Assembly: GCA_020354125.1 (NCBI GenBank)
Contig: CP070643.1
Span: 3,858,512 to 3,922,511, forward strand
Origin: Betaproteobacteria bacterium
GTDB lineage: Bacteria; Pseudomonadota; Gammaproteobacteria; Burkholderiales; Eutrophovitaceae
DNA: 64,000 nucleotides
Reading direction: 5' to 3'
Part shown: one piece after another, positions 10,036 to 19,183 of the stretch
How positions within the stretch are numbered: the first letter of the stretch is position 1
How the letters are laid out: every line of letters starts with the position of its first letter
Program-made: the position numbers and the translations under genes
The notes under the pieces: generated by a model
The model's input: the letters and a program-made list of their open reading frames with translations, nothing else
Told to the model about the DNA's origin: nothing
Databases searched by the model: none

Positions 10036-11762
10036 ACTTCCTCCCGCGGCAACTCGTCGTCAAGTGGCCGCCGAATGTCCTCGATGTTGTCAGGCGGCAC
10101 ACCGAGAACCCGCAACGCGCCCGCGGTGACTTCGCGAAACACCGGTGCTGCCACTTCTCCACCGTAGTATTTCTCGCCTTCCGGCTCGTCGATCATGACC
10201 GCAACAACCAGCCTTGGACGCGACGTCGGCGCAAGACCGACAAAAGAAGAGATGTACCGATCCGGCGCATACGCACCGTTGACGAGCTTGTGAACCGTGC
10301 CTGTCTTGCCGGCCACGCGGTAACCGGTGACGCGCGCCTGCAACGCCGTGCCGCCGGGTTCAGTGACACTTTCCAGCATGGTCCGTACGAGCCGCGCGGT
10401 GCGCGCGGAAATAACGCGTTGGCCCGGCACGCTTGCGTCACGGCGCACAAAAGTCAGTGGCGCCAGAATGCCGTCGGTGGCGAACACGGTATAGGCTCGC
10501 GCCAACTGCAACAAACTTACCGAAATGCCGTGACCATACGATACAGTCGCCTGCTCGATCGGCTTCCAGTGATCAAAGTCACGCAACCGCCCCGAGGCCT
10601 CTCCCGGGAAACCCGACCGCGGTGTGGCGCCGAATCCGGCAGTCGTCAGAACCTGCCAAAGATCCTGCGGATCCATGGACAACGCAATCTTCGCCGATCC
10701 GACATTGGATGACTTCTGAATGACCTGCGCCACGGTGAGAAAGTCGCCGTCACTGTGTACGTCGCGAATGGTGCGGTTGCCAACGCGCAAGCGGCCGGAT
10801 TCGACATCGATAACTGTGCCAGGGTCAAGCAGGCCGGCATCCATTGCGGCAGCGGCAGTAAACGGCTTGAGCGTGGAGCCCGGCTCGAACAGATCGACCA
10901 CCGCACGATTTCGCGTGCGCTTGGTGTGGAAAGTGTCGCGGTTGTTGGGGTTGTAACTCGGCCAGTTAGCCAACGCCAGCACTTCGCCACTGTGAACATC
11001 GAGCACAACGATGCTGGCAGCTTTCGCATGGTGCGCGATGGCGGCGTTTCTCAGTTCGCGGTAGGCGAGATACTGCACGTTGCGGTCGATTGACAGCGCC
11101 AGAGAGCGACCATCTCGCGGTGCGCTCATGCGCTCAACATCTTCGACAATGCGACCGAGACGGTCCTTGATGACACGACGGCTACCCGGTTTGCCAGCGA
11201 GCCAGTCCTGGTACGCGAGTTCGATACCCTCCTGGCCGCGATCGTCGACACTGGTAAAGCCAATTACATGTGCGGCAACCTCAGCGGCCGGGTAATAGCG
11301 GCGATATTCACGCTGCAAGAAGATACCGGGTAGATTCAGAGCCACCACTTTGGCCGCAACTTCGGGCGGTAACTGGCGCTTAAGATAAACAAACTCTCGT
11401 TCGCCATCCGCCAGGCGACGTGCAAGCGACCTGACGGGCATGTCAAGCACGCGCGCCAGTTTTGCGCGTTGCGCCGAGCTCAGCCTGGCATCTTGTGGCG
11501 ATGCCCAGACCGACTCAACCGGTGTGCTGATAGCCAGCGGATCACCGTTACGATCGGTGATCGTGCCGCGATTGGCGACTGCGTCAATTGTTCTTGCATA
11601 ACGCGACTCGCCACGGGCCTGCAAAAAATCCTTGTTCAGGCCCTGCAAATAAAGAGCCCGCGCCGCCAACGTCATGAATCCCGCGCATACCAGAAGGACC
11701 AGAACTCGAGCCCGCCAGACAGGAAGGCGGACGTTCCGGGCTGAATGCGTGCGGGATCTCAT
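10032..11762 (-). CDS. ftsI: Septal peptidoglycan transpeptidase FtsI (PBP3)
   Basis: 576 aa class B penicillin-binding protein. One N-terminal transmembrane anchor (VLVLLVCAGFMTLAARAL), the pedestal/dimerisation domain with NRGTITDRNGDPLA, then the transpeptidase domain with catalytic FEPGSTLKPF (SxxK serine), KSSNVGSAK (SxN) and AGKTGTVHK (KTG). It crosslinks septal peptidoglycan in the periplasm with FtsW. The start ATG overlaps the ftsL stop (ATGA, 11759-11762). Confidence 0.96.
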   Translation of the reverse strand: MRSRTHSARNVRLPVWRARVLVLLVCAGFMTLAARALYLQGLNKDFLQARGESRYARTIDAVANRGTITDRNGDPLAISTPVESVWASPQDARLSSAQRAKLARVLDMPVRSLARRLADGEREFVYLKRQLPPEVAAKVVALNLPGIFLQREYRRYYPAAEVAAHVIGFTSVDDRGQEGIELAYQDWLAGKPGSRRVIKDRLGRIVEDVERMSAPRDGRSLALSIDRNVQYLAYRELRNAAIAHHAKAASIVVLDVHSGEVLALANWPSYNPNNRDTFHTKRTRNRAVVDLFEPGSTLKPFTAAAAMDAGLLDPGTVIDVESGRLRVGNRTIRDVHSDGDFLTVAQVIQKSSNVGSAKIALSMDPQDLWQVLTTAGFGATPRSGFPGEASGRLRDFDHWKPIEQATVSYGHGISVSLLQLARAYTVFATDGILAPLTFVRRDASVPGQRVISARTARLVRTMLESVTEPGGTALQARVTGYRVAGKTGTVHKLVNGAYAPDRYISSFVGLAPTSRPRLVVAVMIDEPEGEKYYGGEVAAPVFREVTAGALRVLGVPPDNIEDIRRPLDDELPREEV

Positions 11763-12040
11763 GGGTTGGACGACGCGGGAGGGGGAGGAACCACTCGCAC
11801 GCGCGCCACCTCGGGCACACGCATACCCAATTTCATCGATGCAACCTGTTCGATGCGCGACTGCATCGCCCAGGTACTTTGTTCCAGCTGCAGCTGACCA
11901 AACTCAATTTCCAGATCGCGGCCACGCTGCTGTTCATCCTGCAACTGCACGAACAGCCGCCTCGCCTGATGCTGTGAGGTCACCAATGCCAAGGCACACA
12001 CCAGCAACGCGGCAAACAACATGACGTTCAGTCGAGTCAT
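11759..12040 (-). CDS. ftsL: Cell division protein FtsL
   Basis: 93 aa bitopic protein: short cytoplasmic start, transmembrane helix [20 protein letters not shown], then a heptad-rich periplasmic coiled coil ([20 protein letters not shown]) and a proline-rich end. It belongs to the FtsQLB complex that activates FtsWI. Low sequence conservation is normal for FtsL; the assignment rests on size, topology and position between rsmH and ftsI, with ATGA overlaps at both ends. Confidence 0.9.
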   Translation of the reverse strand: MTRLNVMLFAALLVCALALVTSQHQARRLFVQLQDEQQRGRDLEIEFGQLQLEQSTWAMQSRIEQVASMKLGMRVPEVARVRVVPPPPASSNP

Positions 12041-12963
12041 GCGGCGAGCCTTTCGGCGACGCGCATGATGGCGCTGCGCGCGCGCGGATTACCTTGCACT
12101 TCGCTCTGATCCGGTCGCACCGGCTTGCCAATCAAACGCAACTCGCCTCTCGGCATCTCACTGTCGCGCAACGGCAATCGCTTTGGCACTTCGGGCTTCG
12201 CCAGCCGGGTCATGAAGCGCTTGACGATGCGGTCTTCCAGCGAGTGAAAGCTGATGACCACCAGGCGCCCGCCTGGCTTCAGACATGCCACGCATTGCGG
12301 CAGCGTCATCTCCAGCTCTTCAAGCTCCTGATTGATGAAAATCCGTAAAGCCTGGAAGGTACGCGTCGCCGGATCTTGCCGTGGCTCACGCGTGGGAACG
12401 GCTTTTGCCACGATCTCGGCAAGTTCCCGCGTACGCTCGACAGGGCGCTGCGATCGAGCCGCAACAATCGCTCTTGCAATCTGTTTAGCAAACCGTTCTT
12501 CGCCATAGGTTTTGATAACCTCCCCGATTTCTTTTTCCGATGCCTGCATCAGCCACTGCGCTGCGCTGAGTCCGTCTTCCCGGTCCATCCGCATATCGAG
12601 AGGCCCGTCCTGCTTGAAACTGAAACCACGACCTGCTTCATCCAGTTGCGGCGATGACACACCCAAGTCGAGCAACACGCCGTCGACACCCTTCACTGCA
12701 AGTTCGCGCAACACATCAGGCAGCGCGCTGAAGCGCGCGCGGCGCACGGTAAGCCGCGCATCGCCGAGACGTTCGGCCGCAGCAACTGCTTGCGGATCGC
12801 GATCGAGTGCGATCACTCGGCCTCTCGTGCCGAGCCGTAACAACATCTCGCGGCTGTGTCCGCCGCGACCGAAGGTTCCATCCACATAAATCCCGTCTGC
12901 TTTGATATCCAACGCATCGACAGCTTCCTTCAGCAGTACCGTCTTGTGTAAGTCATGGCTCAC
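12037..12963 (-). CDS. rsmH: 16S rRNA m4C1402 methyltransferase RsmH (MraW)
   Basis: About 308 aa from the GTG at 12963 ([19 protein letters not shown]), matching the usual length near 310. The open frame extends further upstream but would overlap mraZ, so I prefer this start, 25 bp after the mraZ stop. SAM-binding motif [16 protein letters not shown], then [14 protein letters not shown] and the C-terminal block [20 protein letters not shown] are RsmH signatures. It methylates N4 of C1402 in 16S rRNA; RsmI, encoded at 20.3-21.2 kb, methylates the ribose of the same nucleotide. Confidence 0.95.
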   Translation of the reverse strand: MSHDLHKTVLLKEAVDALDIKADGIYVDGTFGRGGHSREMLLRLGTRGRVIALDRDPQAVAAAERLGDARLTVRRARFSALPDVLRELAVKGVDGVLLDLGVSSPQLDEAGRGFSFKQDGPLDMRMDREDGLSAAQWLMQASEKEIGEVIKTYGEERFAKQIARAIVAARSQRPVERTRELAEIVAKAVPTREPRQDPATRTFQALRIFINQELEELEMTLPQCVACLKPGGRLVVISFHSLEDRIVKRFMTRLAKPEVPKRLPLRDSEMPRGELRLIGKPVRPDQSEVQGNPRARSAIMRVAERLAA

Positions 12964-12988
12964 GACACACTCTCGTGTGAGCCCAAAC

Positions 12989-13432
12989 TCACAATGCGAA
13001 GTTCTCCATGCCGGGAGGCAACTTCTCCGTTTCGGTCTCAATCCCCTCGATCTGCTGGTCCCAGGCCTCCTGGCTCCACATTTCAAAGTGGCTGCCCTGG
13101 CCAACCAACATCACCTGCTTCTCCAGGCCGGCGAATTTGCGTAACACTGGTGAAATCAGCAAGCGGCCAGCTCCATCAAGCTCGAGTTCTTCGGCGAAAC
13201 CCACCAGTAGCCGCTTCCACAAACTGAGTTGCGGATCAAAGCTGGAAAACGTCATGATTCGGGCACGGATCGGTTCCCATGCCAGCGCCGGGTACAGCAA
13301 GAGGCACTTGTGCGGATGCGCAGTGAGCACTAACTTTCCGCCGGGCCCTTCCTGCAAAGGCTCTCTGTGCCTGGTCGGCACGGCGAGTCGTCCCTTGGCG
13401 TCGAGGTTGAGACCTGTCGCTCCCTGAAACAT
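12989..13432 (-). CDS. mraZ: Transcriptional regulator MraZ
   Basis: 147 aa with two AbrB-like (SpoVT/MraZ) repeats: [23 protein letters not shown] at the start and [24 protein letters not shown] in the middle. MraZ forms a ring and represses its own promoter and the dcw operon. First gene of the cluster; its own promoter region carries three MraZ boxes. The start ATG at 13430-13432 is the only good choice. Confidence 0.95.
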   Translation of the reverse strand: MFQGATGLNLDAKGRLAVPTRHREPLQEGPGGKLVLTAHPHKCLLLYPALAWEPIRARIMTFSSFDPQLSLWKRLLVGFAEELELDGAGRLLISPVLRKFAGLEKQVMLVGQGSHFEMWSQEAWDQQIEGIETETEKLPPGMENFAL

Positions 13433-13470
13433 GGCTCCCTGATCCGGAAGTATCCGTTTTTAAAGTGGTT

Positions 13471-13499
13471 CCCACTTTTTCCTACTTTTCCCCACTTTA
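13471..13499 (-). promoter_or_regulatory. MraZ operator: three GTGGG-type boxes at 10-bp spacing
   Basis: On the minus strand the sequence reads GTGGG-GAAAA-GTAGG-AAAAA-GTGGG, three direct repeats spaced exactly 10 bp (boxes near 13471-13475, 13481-13485, 13491-13495). This is the known MraZ recognition pattern of TGGG-type repeats with five-base spacers. The upstream box overlaps the -10 element, which fits autorepression. Confidence 0.85.
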
Positions 13500-13522
13500 G
13501 GTCAAAAAAATAGGCAGGTCAA
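13494..13522 (-). promoter_or_regulatory. Putative sigma70 promoter of the dcw operon
   Basis: Minus strand: -35 TTGACC at 13517-13522, a 17-bp spacer, and -10 TAAAGT at 13494-13499. Transcription would begin around 13487, inside the MraZ box array and about 55 bp before the mraZ ATG. Good hexamers and ideal spacing support it; there is no experimental evidence here. Confidence 0.65.
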
Positions 13523-13726
13523 GCGTAAAAAACGCTGTTTCTTTAGACAGGACAAGGACTTATCGACTAATCTTCAGTCGCCAGTTGACGACAGTCTATT
13601 AATGATTTAAGAACAATTAGTTATCTTTTTCTTTTAATGTTATTTAGAGATAATGCCGCCGTCATCGAGCGTTGCGCCGATGACACAAGCTGGCAAAAGA
13701 CCCAGAAAAGACGAAAACAAAGGATA

Positions 13727-14099
13727 GAAAGCTGGCCTGTAAGCCGGGTTCTGTCCGAAGACCTTGCGGACTTCGAGGCAATCATTCATCTGGGCCGACA
13801 GTTACCTGGCGGCTCGAGCGACCTACCCGGGAGCAGCGCGAGCCACGCTTTTGCCCCCCTATTTGGTCTTGCTCCGGATGGGGTTTACCGTGCCGTCCGT
13901 GTTGCCACGTCCGCGGTGAGCTCTTACCTCACCATTTCACCCTTACCCGCACCTGCCTGGGCAGGCCGCTGGCGGTATGCTTTCTGTTGCACTTTCCATC
14001 GCCTCACGACGTCCGGCTGTTAGCCGGCATCCTGCTCTGCGGAGCCCGGACTTTCCTCTACAAAACCGCGGTCATGTAGCGATTGCCCGGCCAGCTTTC
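13727..14099 (-). ncRNA. rnpB: RNase P RNA, bacterial type A
   Basis: The minus strand carries the conserved P4/CR-I core AGAGGAAAGTCCGGGCTCC near the 5' end, the conserved ACAGAAAGCATACCGCC segment in the middle, GGTAAACCCCATCCGG, and the 3' block ACAGAACCCGGCTTACAGG that pairs back to complete P4. The terminal helix P1 is formed by GAAGCTGGCC-type sequence near 14099 and GGCCAGCTTTC near 13730. Length about 370 nt, normal for type A. It is the catalytic RNA that matures tRNA 5' ends. Ends are estimated to within a few bases. rnpB next to mraZ is common gammaproteobacterial gene order. Confidence 0.95.
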
Positions 14100-14180
14100 A
14101 CATTAGAGTATCGCGCAATTCGCAGGGTTCCTGGGCGGCACATGCCTGTCGGGACGAATGAATGACCGCGGGCGGCCAGC

Positions 14181-17064
14181 TCAGGTTCGGGTAAAGGGGC
14201 CTGCGGCGATGCGGACCTTGGCGATGTCGACCGTGCCGAACGGAACCGGTCTGGCAATGACCAAGCCCTATGCGTAGTCGACACCAATAGCGCGCAAGGC
14301 CTCGAGTGTCTGAACGTTCTCGACGAACTCAGCGATGGTCTTCTTGCCCATTACATGGCCGATGTGGTTGATCGACTCGACCATTGCCCGGTCTATCGGA
14401 TCTTCGAGCATGTCCTTGACGAAGCCACCGTCGATTTTCACGTAATCGACGGGTAAGTGCTTCAAGTAACCGAACGAAGACATGCCCGAGCCGAAATCGT
14501 CCAACGAGAAACGGCAGCCAAGCATGCCAAGCCGCCGAATGAAGTCCGCCGCTTTTTTTCAAGTCTGCGACCGCCACCGTCTCAGTGATTTCGAAACGGA
14601 AAGCGTTGCAGGGCACACCGGCGATTGCAGCTTGCGTTTGCAGAAACTCAAGGAAGCTATCATCGCCAACCGACGCACCAGACAAATTAATGCTGCAAGT
14701 CTCGATCGAGCGACCGTGCTTTTTGTTCGACAGTTCTGCGTAGGTCTCGAAAGCTGTGGTCACTACCCAGCGATCGATTGCCTGCATAAGCCCATAACGT
14801 TCGGCAGCGCCAATGAACCTGCCGGGCATGATCAGGTTGCCTTCTGCGTCGAGCATACGAAGCAAAAGCTCATAGTGCGTGCCCGCGCCGATGGTCGGAT
14901 GCAAGTTTGCAATTTCCTGCGCATACAGCCGTAAGCGGTTTTCTTCCAGCGCTTTCTGTATGCGCGTCACCCATTCCATCTCGCCCTGCTTGAACGACAC
15001 CTCGGCGTCATCCGTGCTATAGACGTGGACCCGATTGCGCCCCTTTTCTTTTGCCACGTAGCAGGCGGTATCCACAGCGCGTAACACTTCGGCCAGTGTA
15101 TGATCGCCTTCAGTGATCGCGACCAGGCCGATGCTGCAGCCAACCGTAAACGGCATTCTCGGCCACGTGAAACGGAAGTCTTTTATAGACTGTCGTATCT
15201 CCTCTGCGGTTCGCATTCCTCGCTCCGGTGGACAGTTCTCGAGCAGGATCCCGAACTCGTTGCCACCCAGCCGGGCCAGCGTATCGCGCTCTCGTAACCG
15301 GCCCCGCAATAGCTTGCTGATTTGACGGATCAGTTCGTCACCCGCGGCGTGCCCGCCGGTATCGTTGACGATCTTGAACTGATCAAGGTCCAGGTAGAGC
15401 AGCGAGTGTTTCTGGTCATACTTTGACGAGTTTCTCAGCGCCAGATCGAGCCGGCGCTCGAATTCATTGCGGTTGAAAAGTCCAGTCAGCGCGTCGTGGC
15501 TGGCTTGGTAAGAAAGTCGCGCCGCAAAATGTCTCTCATGACTGACGTCATGGAACACAACGACGATACCGACGATCTCGCTCGAACGGTTGCGTATCGG
15601 AGCGGCCGAAACATTGACCGATATTTCGGTGCCGTCGCGCTGCACCAGCAAGACATCGGTTGACATTGTCACGCCCTGGCCACTGCGCAGAACCACGTCA
15701 ACCAGATCGGCAGCCTCTTCTCTCTCGCTTTCGTCGGTGATCTTGAGCAGACCACCTAAATGCATGCCCTTGGCATCGGGGCTTTGCCAACCGGTAAGCG
15801 CCTCCGCAATCGGATTCAGAAATTCGACCTTGCCGGATTCGTCGGTAGTGATAACTGCGTCGCCGATAGACGCCAGTGTTAAAACCGCACGTTCCTTTTC
15901 GGCATGCAACTGCGCATCCGCCAGCTTCTGTTCGTTGATATCCGAGAGGGACCCCGCCATCCGCACGGCAGTGCCACTATTATCCCTGACCGCCTGACCA
16001 CGCACGCGGAACCACTTTTGTTCACCTGAGTGGCAAACCATTCTGAGCTCGACGTCAAACGCCTCGCGATCCTCGATGTGGGCCTGCAATGCCGCCTGTA
16101 GTTTCGGCTGATCTTCATGGTGCATGCGCGACACCAGTTCGAAGCCACCAAGGGAGTTGTCGTCAGTCAGTCCCAACAGTTGCCGGAACCGCGGCGAGTA
16201 GTAAACATCGCCGGTGACGATATTCCAGTCCCAAATGCCGTCGTTGGTGCCACTTACCGCGAGTTTGAAACGTTCCTCGCTGACCCGCAGGGCTTTCTCG
16301 AATGCTTCGCTGCGTCTGAGCATACGACGTGATAGAGCGACCCCGACAGGAATCAGCACGATCGCTGCAATCATAATTGCCATCGTGAGCTGTCGACGCA
16401 ACGCCCGGTTGGCTTCGCCAAGCGTGAACGAAAACTCATCTGACAGCGGAGTGATTCGCGCGTTGATCTCGTGCACCTGCTCTACCAGCGGCGCCAGGCT
16501 TCTGATCGATGATCTTCCGGAAGCGATTTGTGCGTGCATTTCTTCACCGAGGCGCTGCAGTTCGAGCACGTGATCATCGCCTGCTTCCCACAGATCGATG
16601 ACTCTTTCCATGTAGCTTATATCGCGCATCGTGCGGTACAAGCGAATGACGCCCTTGATGTCATCCTCGTGAGTGCGCCCGGCAATCAAACCGGCACGGA
16701 CGACATCGAGATCGGGCGAGCGCTTCTCCATTTCGATTCGCGCCAAACGGCCGCCCAATGGCACCGCGATCGCCTGCTGGAAACTGCGATAGTTATCTTC
16801 GGACTTGTCCTGCGTGTAGTGCATCAGGTAGTAAACTGCGTCCTTCTGCCCCTTCGACCACAGCCCCTCGCCGCCGACATAGGCGCGACCGGCTGAAAGC
16901 ACGTCAACCGCCAACGCGGCTAGGGCGACGAGCAGTATTACGATTGCAAGAAAAGGCCATATGATCAGCAGCAGGCGCTTGCTGTCAGGCACCATTCCAG
17001 AAAACCATCGCAGGATGTGAAAGTTGACGATGGCTGCCTTCTGGTCGAGCAGATCACGTGCCAA
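14181..17064 (-). pseudogene. Broken PAS-GGDEF-EAL signalling gene (frameshift plus amber stop)
   Basis: Order of parts: transmembrane helix (about residues 30-55), periplasmic region, second helix (AIMIAAIVLIPVGVAL), two PAS domains, a GGDEF domain and an EAL domain. The GGDEF signature reads GGNEF, so the acidic third residue needed for cyclase activity is missing. The EAL domain keeps YELLLRM, INLSG and EITET, but an A7 run (14553-14559) holds one base too many. The correct continuation ([23 protein letters not shown]) lies in the next frame. There the YAQG codon for Gln is TAG (14268-14270), and coding-like sequence continues to TGA at 14181. Two independent lesions indicate decay rather than a single sequencing error. 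Confidence 0.8.
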
Positions 17065-17214
17065 TCGACCGCGTCTGTCACCACCCTCGGGAGGACAGCC
17101 GGTGATCCACCGTGGCGCCAGACAATTTGTCGCCGCGCCCGTTCCTCAAGTTAACTGGCGCAAGCAGACGAGCTAACGGGCACTTCCCGGAGGTGCCTGG
17201 ACAGCTGCCAACCG

Positions 17215-17232
17215 CTGTCACAAAAGTGTCGC
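17215..17232 (+). promoter_or_regulatory. Pho-box-like direct repeat upstream of the plcP-like gene
   Basis: CTGTCAC-AAAA-GTGTCGC: two heptamers 11 bp apart, preceded by a weaker CTGCCA 10 bp upstream. The PhoB consensus is CTGTCAT repeated with four-base spacers. It lies about 40 bp before the gene for the predicted phospholipase, where phosphate control would make sense. The second heptamer is degenerate, so this is tentative. Confidence 0.45.
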
Positions 17233-17270
17233 CATTTCGCAATATCGGTGTCACCTTGACGTAGTCTCAT

Positions 17271-18110
17271 GTGCGCCAAGTTGATAACCGGAAGTGCATT
17301 CTGAATCTGAACGACGCTCCGGAAGCCTGGACGACCAGGTACCGGACTATCTGGATTTCGGACATCCACCTGGGTACGCCTGGCTGTCAGGCGGAACGAC
17401 TCCTCGATTTCCTCAGACACCACGATAGCGATCGCCTCTACCTCGTAGGTGACATCATCGACGGCTGGCAGCTGAAACGCCGCTGGTACTGGACCCAGGC
17501 GCACAATGATGTTGTTCAAAAGGTTTTGCGCAAAGTACGCAAGGGCACCCGTGTGACCTACATTGCCGGCAACCACGACGAAGCCGCCCGGCAATTCCTC
17601 GGCCTGGCGTTCGGCGGCATCGAGATTCAAGACGAAGCGGTGCACACCATGGCTGACGGGCGCAAGTTCCTGGTCATACATGGCGACTTGTATGACGCCG
17701 TCGTGCTGTACGCGAAGTGGCTGGCAATCATCGGCGATCACCTGTACACCTTCATCCTCAAGCTCAATCGCTGGTTTAACCACATCCGCGCCAAACTTGG
17801 TTTTCGTTATTGGTCGCTTTCCAACTATCTGAAGCACAAAACCAAGAACGCGGTCAACTTCATGACCAAGTTCGAAGAGGCTGTTGCCCGCGAAGCGCGT
17901 GAGCGCGGTTTCCAGGGAGTCATCTGCGGCCATATCCACAAGCCGCAAATCAAGCAAATCGACGGCGTTACCTACTGCAACGACGGCGACTGGGTTGAAA
18001 GCCTTTCTGCCCTGGTTGAAACCTACGAAGGCGAGCTAAAGATCATCGAGTGGCTCCGCGACCCGCCGGCAAACACAGCGGCGACAGAAGAAATAGCAAG
18101 AACCGCGTGA
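17271..18110 (+). CDS. PlcP-like metallophosphoesterase (LpxH superfamily)
   Basis: 279 aa calcineurin-like phosphoesterase. All metal-site blocks are present: SDIHLG, LVGDIIDGW, AGNHDEA, HGDLYD and CGHIHKP. Such proteins are often annotated UDP-2,3-diacylglucosamine hydrolase (LpxH-like), but the length, the CQAERLLDFLRHHDSD start and the downstream glycosyltransferase match PlcP. PlcP releases diacylglycerol from membrane phospholipids during phosphate limitation (known from Sinorhizobium and marine bacteria). The frame opens at GTG 17271; an ATG two bases earlier is out of frame and closes quickly. Overlaps the next gene by GTGA. Family is certain; the PlcP role is inferred from context. 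Confidence 0.8.
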   Translation: MRQVDNRKCILNLNDAPEAWTTRYRTIWISDIHLGTPGCQAERLLDFLRHHDSDRLYLVGDIIDGWQLKRRWYWTQAHNDVVQKVLRKVRKGTRVTYIAGNHDEAARQFLGLAFGGIEIQDEAVHTMADGRKFLVIHGDLYDAVVLYAKWLAIIGDHLYTFILKLNRWFNHIRAKLGFRYWSLSNYLKHKTKNAVNFMTKFEEAVAREARERGFQGVICGHIHKPQIKQIDGVTYCNDGDWVESLSALVETYEGELKIIEWLRDPPANTAATEEIARTA

Positions 18111-19183
18111 GAATAATGATCGTCACCGACGCCTGGGCCCCACAGGTCAATGGCGTCGTCACTACCCTCGGAAAAACCGGCGCGGGCCTTCAGGCAATCG
18201 GTCACGAGGTGCGTTTCATCACGCCGCAGGAATTCCGATCGCTGCCCTGCCCGACCTATCCCGAAATCCGACTCAGCCTGTTTCCATCGTCGGGCATGAG
18301 AAGAGCGATCGAGGACTTCTCGCCTGAGGCGATTCACATCGCCACCGAGGGCCCACTTGGTATGGCGGCCCGGCGCTACTGTGTCGACAATCAGCTTCCT
18401 TTCACTACCGCCTTCCACACCCGATTCGCCGACTACGTTCACGCGCGCTTTCGCATCCCGATCGATATCAGCTATGGTTGGTTGCGCCGCTTTCACGCAC
18501 CCTCGCGCGCGGTGATGGTACCGACGCCCGCAGTTCGGCGCGAGCTTGAAGCCCGTGGCTTTACCAACACCGTACATTGGACGCGCGGCGTGGATACCGA
18601 GACCTTCTCGCCCGGCGAACGCAGCGCTTTGGGCAACGACCGCCCGATCTTCTTGTACGTCGGCCGGGTCGCAGTAGAGAAGAATATCGAAGCATTTCTG
18701 GATCTTGATCTGCCCGGCTCAAAGTGGGTTGTTGGAGAAGGACCAAGCCGTGCCAAACTGGAGCGCAAATACACTGGTGTGCGTTTCGAAGGCATCAAGA
18801 CACCGAATGAGCTGGCAAGCTATTATCGCGCGGCCGATGTCTCGGTGTTTCCGAGCCTGACCGACACATTCGGACTGGTCATGCTCGAAGCCCTCGCCTG
18901 CGGTACTCCGGTCGCCGCCTTTCCGGTGCACGGCCCGATCGACGTCATCGGAGACAGTGGTGCCGGCGCGTTGCACGAAGATTTGCGCCAAGCCTGCCTG
19001 AGCGCACTCGAGATCGATCGTAGCCACGCCCGTGGCTACGCTGAGCGATTCTCCTGGTCGACATCAATCAAACAGTTCGAACAGAATCTTTATCCGTTCG
19101 CGGGCGACGCCAACGCCGGCAGCGGCAGCCACGAACACACTCTAGCGAACAACTCGACCCAATCAGATCAGGTTTCCCGATAG
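18107..19183 (+). CDS. GT4 glycosyltransferase, Agt-like (candidate glycolipid synthase)
   Basis: 358 aa from the GTG at 18107, which overlaps the stop of the phosphoesterase (GTGA). GT-B fold of family GT4: N-terminal VTDAWAPQVNGVVTTL, acceptor-side EGPLGMAARRYC and FHTRFADYVHARF, then the nucleotide-sugar domain YVGRVAVEKNIEAFLDLD and SLTDTFGLVMLEALACGTPVAAFPV with the EX7E-type acidic pair. Cytosolic or membrane-peripheral. Paired with a PlcP-like enzyme, it probably glycosylates diacylglycerol to make a phosphorus-free lipid; the sugar donor cannot be read from sequence. Its 3' end overlaps the convergent pyrC by 21 bp. Confidence 0.8.
   Translation: MRIMIVTDAWAPQVNGVVTTLGKTGAGLQAIGHEVRFITPQEFRSLPCPTYPEIRLSLFPSSGMRRAIEDFSPEAIHIATEGPLGMAARRYCVDNQLPFTTAFHTRFADYVHARFRIPIDISYGWLRRFHAPSRAVMVPTPAVRRELEARGFTNTVHWTRGVDTETFSPGERSALGNDRPIFLYVGRVAVEKNIEAFLDLDLPGSKWVVGEGPSRAKLERKYTGVRFEGIKTPNELASYYRAADVSVFPSLTDTFGLVMLEALACGTPVAAFPVHGPIDVIGDSGAGALHEDLRQACLSALEIDRSHARGYAERFSWSTSIKQFEQNLYPFAGDANAGSGSHEHTLANNSTQSDQVSR

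Noticed and set aside
14553..14559. A7 run as a programmed frameshift site in the PAS-GGDEF-EAL gene
   Set aside because: Slippage could rejoin the frames, but the TAG in the YAQG codon downstream would still stop translation, so decay is simpler.
17151..17957. Long minus-strand frame opposite the PlcP-like gene
   Set aside because: It mirrors the codon pattern of a clear phosphoesterase gene on the plus strand.
17271..18110. Annotation as LpxH of lipid A synthesis
   Set aside because: Possible by superfamily, but length, N-terminal wording and the coupled glycosyltransferase fit PlcP better; kept as an alternative only.
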